Part shown: in pieces, positions 39,301 to 50,765 of the stretch | Layout: every line of letters starts with the position of its first letter | Numbering within the stretch: the first letter of the stretch is position 1 | Assembly: GCA_018881555.1 (NCBI GenBank) | Contig: JACAXG010000053.1 | Location: forward strand, 5,631,210 to 5,695,209 | From: Amblyornis subalaris | Taxonomy: Eukaryota; Chordata; Aves; Passeriformes; Ptilonorhynchidae | Direction of reading: 5' to 3' | DNA: 64,000 nt | Program-made: the position numbers and the translations under genes | Notes under the pieces: generated by a model | Seen by the model: only the letters and a program-made list of their open reading frames with translations | What the model was told of the DNA's origin: nothing | Database searches by the model: none

Positions 39301-42300
39301 GCATTGTGGTTAAATGTGTCTGGAGGGATTGGTTTATTGCTGTCATGATATATGGATCTCCTACAGATACTTATCTTGGAGGTTGTGGAGGGGTTCGTTT
39401 AGCAATGGCAGGCTATAAATGGGGGAGGAGAAGGATGTCAAGCTTAACAGTAGGGAGGAAGGAAAGCTAAAATAATAAATATTGATTTGGAGTATGTCTC
39501 TTATTATCTCTGAGTGAACAGGAAAATGTAATAATAATGTGATATTTATGTGAACCATAAATTATCCACGTGGAGCTCTTCTGCATTGGTGTTGCCTAAT
39601 CAAGGAACCATCCTGGGGAGGGGTTGGCCGTGCTGCTCATTCAACAGCTTGAGTTCATTACTGTATTTCATTGTATTCCTGCAGACTGTACATTTTTATT
39701 AGTTTATTGTGGGATGCATGCCCTGGACTCAAGAAAATCACTTTTGCCAGGTGGTTGGGGTCAGTGAGAGACTTGTCCTGGCTTCAGTGATCCTTCGGTC
39801 TGTTCCCTGTTGTACAGGTGAGGAGAGCTGAGCAAATCCTGTGACAACACACATTTTACTGAGTTAAAATCTCTCATGTGGATTTTGACCATACACTGAA
39901 ACTGAGTTGTAAAGCTAAGCCAAGCACTGGACATGCAAATTCAATGCTACATTAACCTATCAGAGAGAGACACTTTTGGAATAGCAGATGCAATTTTTGC
40001 ATCTGAAATTTATTNGGACTTCATCCCTCTCTGACATCACTTTTGTGGCTGCCCAAGAGGTTTGGGTATGGACAAGCCTAATGAATTTGCTGTTTCCATG
40101 GGTACATGTGGAACACTCCCAAGAGGGGGTGTCAGCAGGAAAGGGGGGTGGTGTCCAAGTGTGTGGGAGGTGTGCACACCCAATACCATCTCCCTCCTGG
40201 CACCTTGGGCTTCACCTCCTCGTGTGCCCCCACATGTAGTGGCCAGTTGGTGATTAAGATGGGCAGGAGAGAGGGCCAGGGCTGGTCCAGCACTGTGGTA
40301 GGTGGGCCAGTACATCTGTGGCCTTCCCAAGGAGACCTGGGCATGTGAGGGATCCCAAAGGATGCCCTGCTGTGCAGTGCTTACCCCTGCTCTGCCCNGA
40401 GCCCCTCTGTGCCAGCTGTGGTCAGCACAACCAGCAGTCCTGCCCGAGGCAGCTACACCTCTCTGGTGTGTAGAAAAACCTTTTAATTTTATTTTAATCC
40501 TTACCCCGTTAAAAGTTAAATTGACACCATCCACTCAAAACCTCCCACAATAGAGATAGAAAATGAGCTCTGACCCAATCTGTCCTTTCCCTCCACCAAA
40601 AAACATTCCCCAAGGAAAACGAATAACAATGTGGCAACTTGTGATTCCTTAATACATAGATCCAGATGGAGGAAATGTGAGTCATGGTATGAATACCAAG
40701 TTCTTCCCATGCCAGGGTCAAGGTGGGAAAGTCATCCAAAAAGCCAGTGCAGACGTTCACCATGTGGTCACATGTCCTTTTTTTGTGGTCTGGTGAACAG
40801 ACCAATACATGCAACTAAGGCACTGACATCTGATTAAGTCTGAAAGTACTGATATGTTGTCAATAGGATATATAAAAGTTATTTTTGTCTCTTAGAATGT
40901 TATTTTGTGCTACTTGCAGAAAGACTTGGTGGTTTTATGGTACATCTATGCTGGTATTTACTTATGTGTAAGCTTCCCAGTTACACTTTTGTCCCATTTC
41001 CATTTTTTTTTCAAAGCTCTATACAGATTCAACACTTATAGTGCCATTCTGAGATGAGCCAGGTCTGCTTCAGTCTGGGTTATTTTCTAATTTTGGTAAC
41101 CTTTCTGTCCTACAGGTTTGGAGCTACAGGCTGACTGAAAGATGCACCTTCCCCTGCCCACATGTGACAAAAAAGAGGATTTTCTTTTACATTTTCCACT
41201 CTAAAATTGCACTCTTTCACTTATTCAGCATAGCCTGTGAGGCTCAGGCCATCTCTTGGCTCTGTGCAAAGCATGTGGAAGATGAGAAAGTACATTCACT
41301 TCTACCTGAGTAGCCTGAATTGTGCAAGAGAAGTCNTTGTGCAGGGGCTGTGTGACTCCTGCAGGCCCCTCTCCCAGGCAGAGTCTGGCAGCAGATCCAT
41401 GATCAGGCACCATGAGAGGCCATGAACCCTTCCCTCCTCCTCTTTTAGTGGAAAATGCTGCTGCCACAGCAGAAATCAGCTTTTTGCGTGCACAGGAGGG
41501 TGACACAGACAAAGATCAAAGCCAATTTACTGGTGCAAATGACATTAGCATTTAAAAAAAAGGATGTTTTTGTACAAAACTTTTTTGTATCTATGGCATT
41601 CTATTTATACTTTTTACCCCTCAGGCTTGTGAATTCTTGCATTTTTTTAAAATTCTATTTACTGGTCCGTGGAGTTGTGTGCATATGTGTCTATATCATG
41701 GTGTAATTTGCACATACTGTGTTGCATGGGCCAAGAAACCTTCNGGTTGAAGACTTTGAACTTGAAACACATTTGAAGGGTCTGACTTTGCACGATGTGT
41801 GAAAATCAGGTTCCTGTAAAGTCCCACGTGTTAGATGTCTAAAGGTGAGTGCATGCAGAATCAGTGACCCCTTAGACATGTAGCTCTCCTTACCAGGTCT
41901 CTTCAATTAAGAGGAGACATTCCAAGGGACAAATTATGGGGTTTGTGTGAATTATTTTCCTTTATTAGAGCCCTAATGCTCTGAGTATTTGGGAAGGGTT
42001 ATTTCTTCTGATGCTCCTTGCTACTGGGACTCCCACACAAATAACCAGCATCTGCCACCATCAGGATTTTTTCCTCCGTGTTGTTCTGTCTGACACTACA
42101 CAGTTTTTCAAAAGGAATTCTTGTAAACCTTTGAAACACCAAAGTCTGACTGCTTTGAAATTTTAACAGTGTCAAATATTTCTTTGAAAATGAGGACAGT
42201 AAAATGAAAGCTGAACAGGCACCTCTGCCCACACAAACAAATTTTTTTTGCATTTTCNAGTGTTTCTGCTGCCGGTTGCTACTGAAACTTTGAAAAGTCT

Positions 42301-44761
42301 TTCTAGTGCTTGAAGTGTGACACAAACGAGGGCCTGTTTCATTTTTCTTTTTCAAAGATCAGGAAATTTCAAAATTATTGAAGGCAATAAAAAGGAAAAT
42401 GAAAAGCAAAACCAGAACAATGTTGATGTTATCGATTTTAGTGTCAGTGTGAAAAGGAAAGANGAAAAAAGGGAGAAAGTCTCTCTCTCTCTTTATGTAT
42501 CTTGAATTCATCAGGTTTCACATTTGAAGTTCTTACTTTTTTTTTGCAAAAGATTCTGATTTTCCATAATAGCAATTTTTCTTTGAAATACAAATTTTAA
42601 TTTTCAGATTGTTCTGAGAATAAGCCTGGCTAGTTTTTTGGAAAAAAGAATCCCTTCTAGATATGAAGTGAAATGTCTTTTGATGTCTAAAGAATTCTAC
42701 GTTTGGACAGTTAAGTTAGAAATAACTAATAATATGTTAATTGANCATATGTCTTTGATTCCAACAATANTCCCTCCCTGAATTATGAGAGAAAATTAAT
42801 TAAACCTACTTGCCACAAGAACTATCTTGTGCCTTTTCCTGTAAGCTGAGACTGTCTTCTGCAAATATGAATAAAGACTATTAACGTTACTCGCACTGAA
42901 TTTCAAGGAAATTTCTTGCAATATGTAAAAGTAATCATGTGCAAATGTGTTTGCAGGCTGGGACTGTATTCTCACCCAAATATANAATGCAGTTTCCAGG
43001 TGCTAGCTATCGGATATTATGTCTATTTTTGTTTTAACACAATGAATACTCAGCAGCAGAGTAATACTGCTCACTGCCTTTTCCTTCTAATATTGTTCAT
43101 GGCAGAAATCCAATTTATACAGTGCAAATAATCATTATTTCCAATAGGTTGAGGATCTTTCCTGGCAAGAGCATAACCGATGCCTTCTACTCCTACTTGT
43201 GTCATTCATGATATTTCAGTGATGTGAGTTAGCATACAAAATCCATTACCCATAGAAGGATTGTGGGAGGGGGGAGGAAAAACGGAAAAGAGAAAAGAAA
43301 ACAGGGAACATTCCTAGTGCTGCGAGGCACAGGGAATTAAAGCGAATAGCAAAGCAGTTGGAAAAAATACGACAAGGAAGTTTAATACCCTGAAGAAGTA
43401 CAGAGAGCTTGTGACCCTGGGGGTGGTTCAGTCCCCTCACATCGTGTGGGGGAGTTGACTATTGTTAAGCAGCACTTTTATCAGGGGCTTGCCACGGTCC
43501 CAAGCCCTTTCCTAGACTGCTTTTGATGCACAAAGAGGACTTTAGCAGCAGTGCCTTTCTCACCTGGAAGGCTGCGGGGACTCGGTGCCAGGCACAGCTC
43601 CTCGATTGTCTTTTGCAAGAAGGCTCCAGCAGGATGCTAAAGCAGGAGCCTGTTTCCATCACCGACTTCGGGAATGGGAGTGACTCATGTGCCATCTGTT
43701 TTGTCCCTCCACCCGATCATATGCGCTCCCTGTTTGTGCTGGTTGATGCATTTGCCATCTATTAAAGGGAGAGAAAACTTTGGAACAGCCAAAACAAACA
43801 CGCCTGGGGAAGGCTGGGGTTTTTGAAAGGGTCTGGTTGGAAAGCCACTGCCACTCTCACTTTCCACTGGAGCACGTGGTTCTGGGGCAAGGACGTGCCG
43901 GGTGACAGCCCAGTGAAACCTGACTGCAGGACAGGAATTCCTGAGTGTCTGAGGCACGGAAGGCAGCAATACCTGAGAAGGGACAACTGGCAGGTTCCGA
44001 AAGGCCAAGGAGGTATTCAGCACCTGCCTGAATGGTGGGACTTGCTGCAGGACTCTGAAATCTTCTCTGGGGCTTAAAAGGTGCCTGAATAAATGAATGG
44101 AAAGAAATTTCCATCAAGAGCACTAAAACACAACGACAGCACCTCCAGCTCATTCTGCAGTGTAAACTCTGCGTGCTGTTGGCACCAAAACTGGGACTCT
44201 GAACTCACTAAGCCTTGTAACAGACTCTGGAGACTGATGCCAGAATAAACTGGAAAACCGGATTACTAGTGTCCTGGCCATTCATAGGATGAAATTTTAC
44301 CAGACTTTTTGCCTCTGAGGTTGCAGTGTTTAGTTCAGGAGCCCACCAAGAGGGAAACAGCCCCATCTGAGGAGAAGAGCTATGCTGAGGAGTAGCCAGA
44401 ACATGGCACACTCCACCATTTTCCTTAAACNCTGTCTAATACCACCATAATATTTGGCAGGTGACAGTGCTTACTAACAGGACATTAATAGATGGCATCA
44501 TTGGAGGAAAATCAGTAATGACTTGGGCTCTTCTTAAGCATTACATCATAACAGTAGGCAAAAGCATAAGCTGGGCCAAGGAATGAGTTACAGCTCAAGG
44601 AGCAGCCTTCCCTCAACAAACACCTTCTTTCCCTTGGTGCCTTTCTGTCACGTGCTAGTACATCACCCCCCCCAGGTGTTAAGATTTTATATCGTTACAA
44701 TAGTGCAAGACATGCTGTATAAACGTGCCAAAAATATATCTTGATTTTCCTGTCGTTTCAG
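36354..44761. other. Single-copy non-coding block with one CpG-rich patch
   Basis: No gene recognised. It includes the N-free stretch that continues to 37860, the CpG-rich patch at 37320-37560, a perfect 9-bp hairpin at 39985-40005, and a GC-richer segment at about 40.05-40.45 kb with overlapping spurious frames on both strands. Confidence 0.55.
37320..37560. promoter_or_regulatory. CpG-enriched patch, possible regulatory element
   Basis: About 16-17 CpGs occur within roughly 240 bp, the densest group over such a length in the window, and the local GC content is clearly raised. A donor-like G|gtgagg lies at about 37396, at the end of an open forward frame that begins near 37118. The patch could be a small CpG island at an unannotated promoter, an enhancer or a gene-body exon. 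The sequence alone does not decide. Confidence 0.3.
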
Positions 44762-44893
44762 GTCCTCCTCAGCGGGCAGCCCGGCTCCGTCACATCCAAC
44801 ACCCCNCGAAGAGCTCACAGGTTCGGTGACATAGTTTCAGCCTCCCAGCTCAAGCCTAGGCATGAGCCAGGATGTGTCACAGCCTTGCTCTAA
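44762..44893 (+). other. Candidate 3'-terminal coding exon
   Basis: A pyrimidine-rich acceptor ending in TTTCAG at 44761 is followed by 43 open codons and a TAA stop at 44891. The encoded segment begins VLLSGQPGSVTSNTPRRAHR, continues FGDIVSASQLKPRHEPG, and includes one N-affected but synonymous Pro codon. The Ser/Pro/Arg-rich character resembles a cytoplasmic tail, but I do not recognise the protein. No convincing partner exon lies nearby, and no AATAAA follows immediately. Chance is possible. Confidence 0.15.
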
Positions 44894-47848
44894 CTGGTTT
44901 GTGTTGCTCCTTAATCAGTGAAAACGTTACCTAGCTAAATGAGTATGAGGAACAAACTGTACCTACCACCAGAAGAGCTCCCTCGAAAACAGTTTCCAAA
45001 CATATGCATGAGGTAATGAGCCTGTTTCCCTGCCTGTGTGTCACAGCACTCTGTGCTATTCTGGTTGTGTTTCTCAAGCTGGCATCGCTTTTTTAATGCG
45101 CTCGCTCCTGGCCTGCTCTGACTCAGTCTCTGCACAAGCTCAGGCTGCTTTTGGGAGGAGCTGTGGTTCTGCTGGGCAGCCTCTGCCATCCCCACCGTGC
45201 TGCTGGATGGAGCCTGGGCCGCAGCTCTCTCTGCTTTTTAGTTTTCACCTTTCTTATCTCTAGTTGTGTCTTTCTGCAGCGGGATGTGAGGCGGTTTGCA
45301 GCGGGGGAAGGCGCAGGAACCATCCCAGCGGCTCTCCCTCCACTCCCCTGCCAGGAAGAGCAGCCACAATCCCACAGTGGTGTGATTCAGCACAAGTGCA
45401 TTCAGAAAATAGGTGTGAGGTGTTCAGCAAGCCCAGCCTTTTGCTTGTGAAATCTCTGAGAGTTTCTTGTGCATTACATCAACTTTCCCAACAGTTTACA
45501 GGTCTTTTTTTTCCNCTCCTCTGGAAACATTTGTCACAGTAGATTATTTTATTCAGTGCTGCTGTATGTAAAATGCAGGATGTTAATACTTAATTTGGCT
45601 AAACATGCATAATTTGGGAAGACAGGTGAGGTGATGGATTAATCATCAGGCTTTTAAATAAGTCTTGTTAGCTGCAGTTTTAAATGTTGTTTATTCGAAA
45701 TTTCAGTGTGGGTATGATGTCTAAGTGGAAGCTCTTTACATGTATAAAATAAAGCTGCTTTTGCTCTTGGTAATAAGCTAGAGGATTGATTTAAGTTCTG
45801 TCATTTTCCATCATACCTGGATGTTCAGATAGACTTATCACAAAGAACTNAGCGGCAAAGCTACAGCTACTAGAGTGGCAATAACATTTTCCTTCTGCTT
45901 TCCATAAATGTCTCTAAGCCTTGACCTACAGGACCTTTCCTACTTATTGTGGAAAGGTAATTTTACAGACAAAAAAATTACAGACGTCTGGATAAGTGGC
46001 TATGAATTGAATCCAATTTTGCTGCTTTCACTGAGTAGGGAAATCACCCTTTATACAACTCACAGCTGTCCCAAGTCACCTTCCTCAGTATCTATTTATA
46101 GGGCTTGTGCTCGAGACATCTCAGCTTCAAAAGAAATCCTTCTTAGGAAAGCATGCAGCATTGTCTGGGAAGATAGGGGTACTCCTGCTTTGAATTTGTG
46201 CTGTGGAAGAGAGAGGTGAATATTGGTTTTGCCAGAACGGTAATTGAAGCAAAAGAATGGAAAAAATGTTCATCTGATGCTGAGCCAAAAATAGTATTTT
46301 TAAGGATTCTTTAGTGAAACTCAGATGCTTTATTTAAACTAAAAAGAGATTTTTCATTTTGTAACTATTTAATCTTTTTAACCTTTTTCTGCTTTAGATT
46401 TTGTTTAGATAAATACTGTTATTGCAGTGAAATTGTTTGCTTTGTTGTCAGACAGAACATGTGGATATTTCTGAAATGAAACATTGATTAAGCAGCAACC
46501 AAACACCATGTTTTGATGTAACATTCCCAGCTCTCTTTCACAACTTCTCAGTTCCCAGAGATGTTTTGCCCAGTTGAGGCATGGACTGGTCTGGGCCAGT
46601 CAAAGAAAACGAGCAGAAAATCCTTCCTAAAAGAGAGACAAAAGAGTATTTTNAGAAGCAAATCCTTCTTCCTTGACCAGTGCTGGGGGGAAGCAGTTGA
46701 TAATTATTCTTCAGCGATGCTGGATGATGCTCTTCTATGTTCTAGTCCCTGGAACTGGTATTTCTTATCTTTCAGATCTGAGGAAAGGTACAAAAGACCT
46801 GTGTTGCTAATTGGTACAGCAGCTGGCATATGGATATTTGTAGCCAGAGACACACACTTTGCATTTAAGGGTTTTAACGTTTCAATTTCACTTGTGACTG
46901 TTCTGTCTAGAGGCGAAAGCTGTGATGTCTGTGCTCAAGCCTAGCCTGGAGATGCACCTTGTCTGCCAGAGTATATTTTCCCATCCTTGGGAAATATAAT
47001 TACCCTGAAAAAGAAAGGGAAGTGTGAGGAAATCCTGCTGAGCCTCACAGTGGCCTGGGGGCATGGTGCTGGAGCAGCCTTGCCACCACTAGCAGTGCAC
47101 AGCTTGGCTTTGTGCTTCCACTGTAGCTGATGTCCACTTTAGCATGCCTTTGACAGGAGAAACTCTGGAAAAAAAAACATTTTCAGGAGTAAAACAGGAG
47201 ATGAGGACTTGCCAGCATCTATCATCTGACAATTATTAAGCAAACAGGTTGGCAGCAACATCTAAGATTATCTCCTCTCTGCTTGGGACTGTGTTATTTT
47301 TCGGTTGAGCTTATGATGGAAGAGAAGAACTTGTGTTTATTTTTATCTTCAGCTTTCACATTGATAGTTGTCTGTGTTCCAAGACACTGCAGTGCTTGTA
47401 GCTGGACCAGGCCGGAAGGTGCTGGGATCCAACCAAGGACTTTAGGGGAGTCACACTGCTGTGAGGCCACACGGACACCATGCCACAGCGTAAGAGCATC
47501 ACCCCCAAGGCAGCTCAGATACAGAGCATGTGGCTTGAACCTGCCATCATTTGCCTTCCTGTGAAGAATTTCTTTTAAACTGCCTTTTATTCACTTTTCT
47601 CTTTCTAAATCATTGTTCCAGTGGTCCAATTGGCTGTATTTAGTTTGTATTTAGTTTTCCTGCACCGAATAACCACCATTTTATTTTAATTATTGGAACA
47701 CATTAAGAAAAAGAGTTGGGAGAGAAGGAATCAGCTGTGAAATTATCCATTCATAGCATTGGTTTCCTGTATTTACCAACAAGTTTTTCACTTGCCTAGA
47801 TAAAGGTATTTTATCCTAGTCATTCTTGTTTTCTTGCATCAGAATCCT
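44894..47848. other. Single-copy non-coding sequence
   Basis: No gene or transposon recognised. The longest forward frame (46561-46944, 127 codons, one N) has no recognisable domain and is treated as chance. Confidence 0.55.
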
Positions 47849-47986
47849 GTTTTCCTTCCTTCCTTCCTTCCTTCCTTCCTTCCTTCCTTCCTTCCTTCCT
47901 TCCTTCCTTCCTTCCCTCCCTCCCTCCCTCCCTCCTTCATTCCTTCCTTCCTCTCCTCTCCCCCTCTCTCTCTCTCTCTCTCTCCT
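47849..47986 (+). repeat. Compound polypyrimidine microsatellite: (TTCC)16, (CTCC)n, (CT)n
   Basis: About 16 perfect TTCC units (47852-47915) pass into five CTCC units, a short mixed section, then about ten CT units to 47984. The whole tract is nearly pure pyrimidine on the plus strand. Mirror-symmetric homopurine-homopyrimidine tracts of this kind can adopt triplex (H-DNA) structures. The Phe-Leu-Pro-Ser repeat frame across it is an artefact. Confidence 0.97.
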
Positions 47987-50084
47987 ATTTATGTAATATT
48001 CTTATTGCAATTTCCTGCATTGCAAGAGGAGCTATTTGAGCTCAGTTTTGCCCAGCCTGAGTCTCTGTACTTTTTGGAGGACAGGATTTGTTGGGTAAGT
48101 GGATTAGTGCCTCTCTTTGTGCTGTCCAGGGCTGCTTCAAATTGCTACTAAACTCACGAGATAAAATCTTTGGCAGTTAAAACTACATATTTTGGGGGCT
48201 GCTGCCTTCTGCATAACACACATTTGGGACCTCTAGGTGTTATCTGGAGTCTGAGAATTTTATCGGATTTATTTTCAGATTTTTAATAAAGGGATAGACT
48301 CCTTTTGGGAAGCAAGTTTATTATCACCCTCAATGGCCTGTTTGTCACTGTGCACAGGAGGATGTTAAATCTGCACTTTAGAAGATAAGAATGAATAGAA
48401 ATTCTGCTGATTGTGCTCCCTTTGGCTCCAGGATTGTGTCCAGACATCTCAGCAGTAGAAACAGGGAGACAGAGCAGACCACGTTGTTTTATCAACCACT
48501 TCAATATGCAGCACTTCTAGTAAAAAGCCCTGTCTTCCCTCTGTGTTACTCCTGTTCCACATCTGCTTCCCAGCCTCCTCCTCGTGCTGNTCTCAGCTCT
48601 GCTGCAGGAAATACGTAGCAGCAGTGTTGAGCACAAACACTACTACAGACTCCTCTACCGAGCCAAGAGCCATTGCAGAACGGGACTGTGTCTGCCAGGC
48701 AAACACATGGTCCAGGGCAGAAATAGGTTAATTAAAAGGAGATAAGCAGGGCAGGAAGTCCTGAAATAGATAACATTAGCTGGCATGAACTTGACTTTGA
48801 AACTTACTTAATAGTTTTCCTTTTCAGAGAGTTTATTTTCTAAATCTTTTGGGCAAGGAGGAGAGGAAATGTGATTAAATGAGATTAAACGACTTTTAAT
48901 TCACATTTTTCCTCTTTCCATCTGTATGCCTGCTACTCCTTGTGTTGAAGTCACTGCTCTTGCACTCAGTGGGGACAGAACCAGAGCCTGAATAAATAAT
49001 TGAATGCAGCTCGGTGAAAAGTGCTCCATGTGGAATTTCAGAATTGTGATGACACTGGATGCAGCAGACCCTCATTTAACATAGGCAAAAGACTGTGTGT
49101 GCTAAAGCATGAGTCTGTTCATTTGCTTAATTAACGTTCTAGAGTCCAGGCAATGGGGAGGAATGAGGGGGGGAGGGATAAGAGAAGGAGGGAAGCAGGG
49201 AGAGAGGGAGGGAAGGAAACCTGTGGCAGCTCGAAGCATTTTGCCTGAGAAGGACAGGAGGCAGCATCAACTCTCTCCCAAGTCCTGTCACCTTTTCCAT
49301 GGGCAGGATTTATTCTTGCAGATCTATAACCAGAGTTACCTCACGGCTTATTCAGGCACCCACATACAGGAAGCAGGTCTGGTTTACCTTGTGCACGCTT
49401 AAACTCACCCATTACAGTGATAACAACTCCTCTTCATCTCTCTCGTTGTGCAGAGAGAACATTTTTGCTCTTCTCCAAGCGGAATGTGCCCTTTGGTGAC
49501 ACAGATATCTGCTTGGAGGTGTAGATGGCCCATACAAGTGGCTCAACAATCATTAGAGAAAGATATTAATGAAAATAATTTCCAAAATATACTTCCAGCG
49601 GGTTGCAAACAGCAAAGCAGGAGGTGCACCTGCACCAGGGTGTCAGGACACTGAGGAGCACCAACTCACAGTCTTGCCAGACCCGACAGAGTCTTGTCAG
49701 GATGGAGCTACCCTGGCTGGGATGCCAAGAGTTTTGAATTTTATAGGCTTAGTTAGTCCCCTACGAGACATTGCCTGGTTGGCAAATTCAGTGTTCCCTG
49801 TGTTGTAGAGATCTCAGGATGGAAGCTTAGACCAGAAAGCTGTAATTCCTCCAGCCACACACAAATGAAGAACAGAATTTATTTTCTTTAGAAGTCAGAT
49901 CCTCCATGAAATGANGTTCCCAGGACTTTTTGGCAGCAAAAGGTAGGTTTTTTGCTGAGTTGCATTCTTCACGTATTGACTTTGCTTCCCGTGAAATTAC
50001 AAATACATTTAACATGAAATTGGCCAAATTTCACTATCAATTTTCTGATTTTCACCTTCAGAGAAGGATCTTACAATGCTTAGT
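47987..50084. other. Single-copy sequence with a purine-rich patch
   Basis: No gene recognised. A purine-rich irregular tract occupies about 49152-49220. A weak exon-like segment at 48027-48094 is described under findings. Confidence 0.5.
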
Positions 50085-50765
50085 GATTGGGCAATAGAAT
50101 GATAGAAGAAATTCAATGTCGATAGATGCAAAGTGATGCATATGTGGGAAAAATCACTCCAGGATGACACAGAATGACAGTTTCTAAATTAGCTTCTGAT
50201 GTTCAGGAAGGAGATTTGGGAGTCATTACTGATAAGTCCCTGTGAAAATCAGTTCATTGCTCAGCGGTGGTCAAAAAGATTGTTAGGAATTGTTAGGGAA
50301 AGAATAGAGAACAAACAGAAAAAATTAGTTATGCTACCACAAAAATTCATGATGTATCTTTAGCCTGAATATTATGCAGTGAACTCATCACCACAGCTTG
50401 GAACGGAGAGCTGAAAGCGGCCCAGAAAAAGGAAGAAGCAGGCTCAGTGAATGGAGTGACTTTTGTGTGAGGAAAAGCAAAATATACTGGGTATTTTCAG
50501 CTTGGGGAAGAGATGAAGCCTGATAACATCATGAATGGTAATGGGTAGTTGAGGAAAGAGATTAATTATCATTCCTGACAATGTAAGAATAAGGGCTGAT
50601 GAAATAATCAGCTGGGCGTTTAAAAAGGGAGCACTTCACCACCCAGCATGTGGTGAAGTTGTGCAAGTCATGGCCACGGGATANTGTGGAGACCAAAATA
50701 ACAAACGGGATCAAAAGCCGATGGGGCAGTTTGGCAGAGGATAGGGCCAGCAGTTTCTGCTCAAA
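50085..50765 (+). mobile_element. Ancient CR1/L3-like LINE 3' fragment (sense)
   Basis: The order of motifs matches the 3' coding region of old CR1/L3-type LINEs of amniotes: 'gatgcaaagtgatgcatatg', 'tttctaaattagcttctgat', 'agatttgggagtcattactg', 'cagcggtggtcaaaaagatt', then 'ttttcagcttggggaagaga' and 'cagtttggcagaggataggg'. Identity to my recollection of the family is low, with many indels, so this is a much older insertion than the other CR1 pieces. It has no reading frame. Ends are approximate. Confidence 0.75.

Noticed and set aside
40037..40534. 165-codon minus-strand ORF and overlapping forward ORFs
   Set aside because: Several frames are open on both strands in a locally GC-rich patch. 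There is no family resemblance and it contains an N codon.
43566..43695. Minus-strand ATG followed by an open frame to a CAG|gtgaga donor, resembling a first coding exon
   Set aside because: No promoter-like sequence or CpG enrichment upstream, the forward strand is equally open, and the peptide is not recognised.
47834..48151. 105-codon forward ORF with a Phe-Leu-Pro-Ser repeat
   Set aside because: The repeat is simply the translated TTCC microsatellite.
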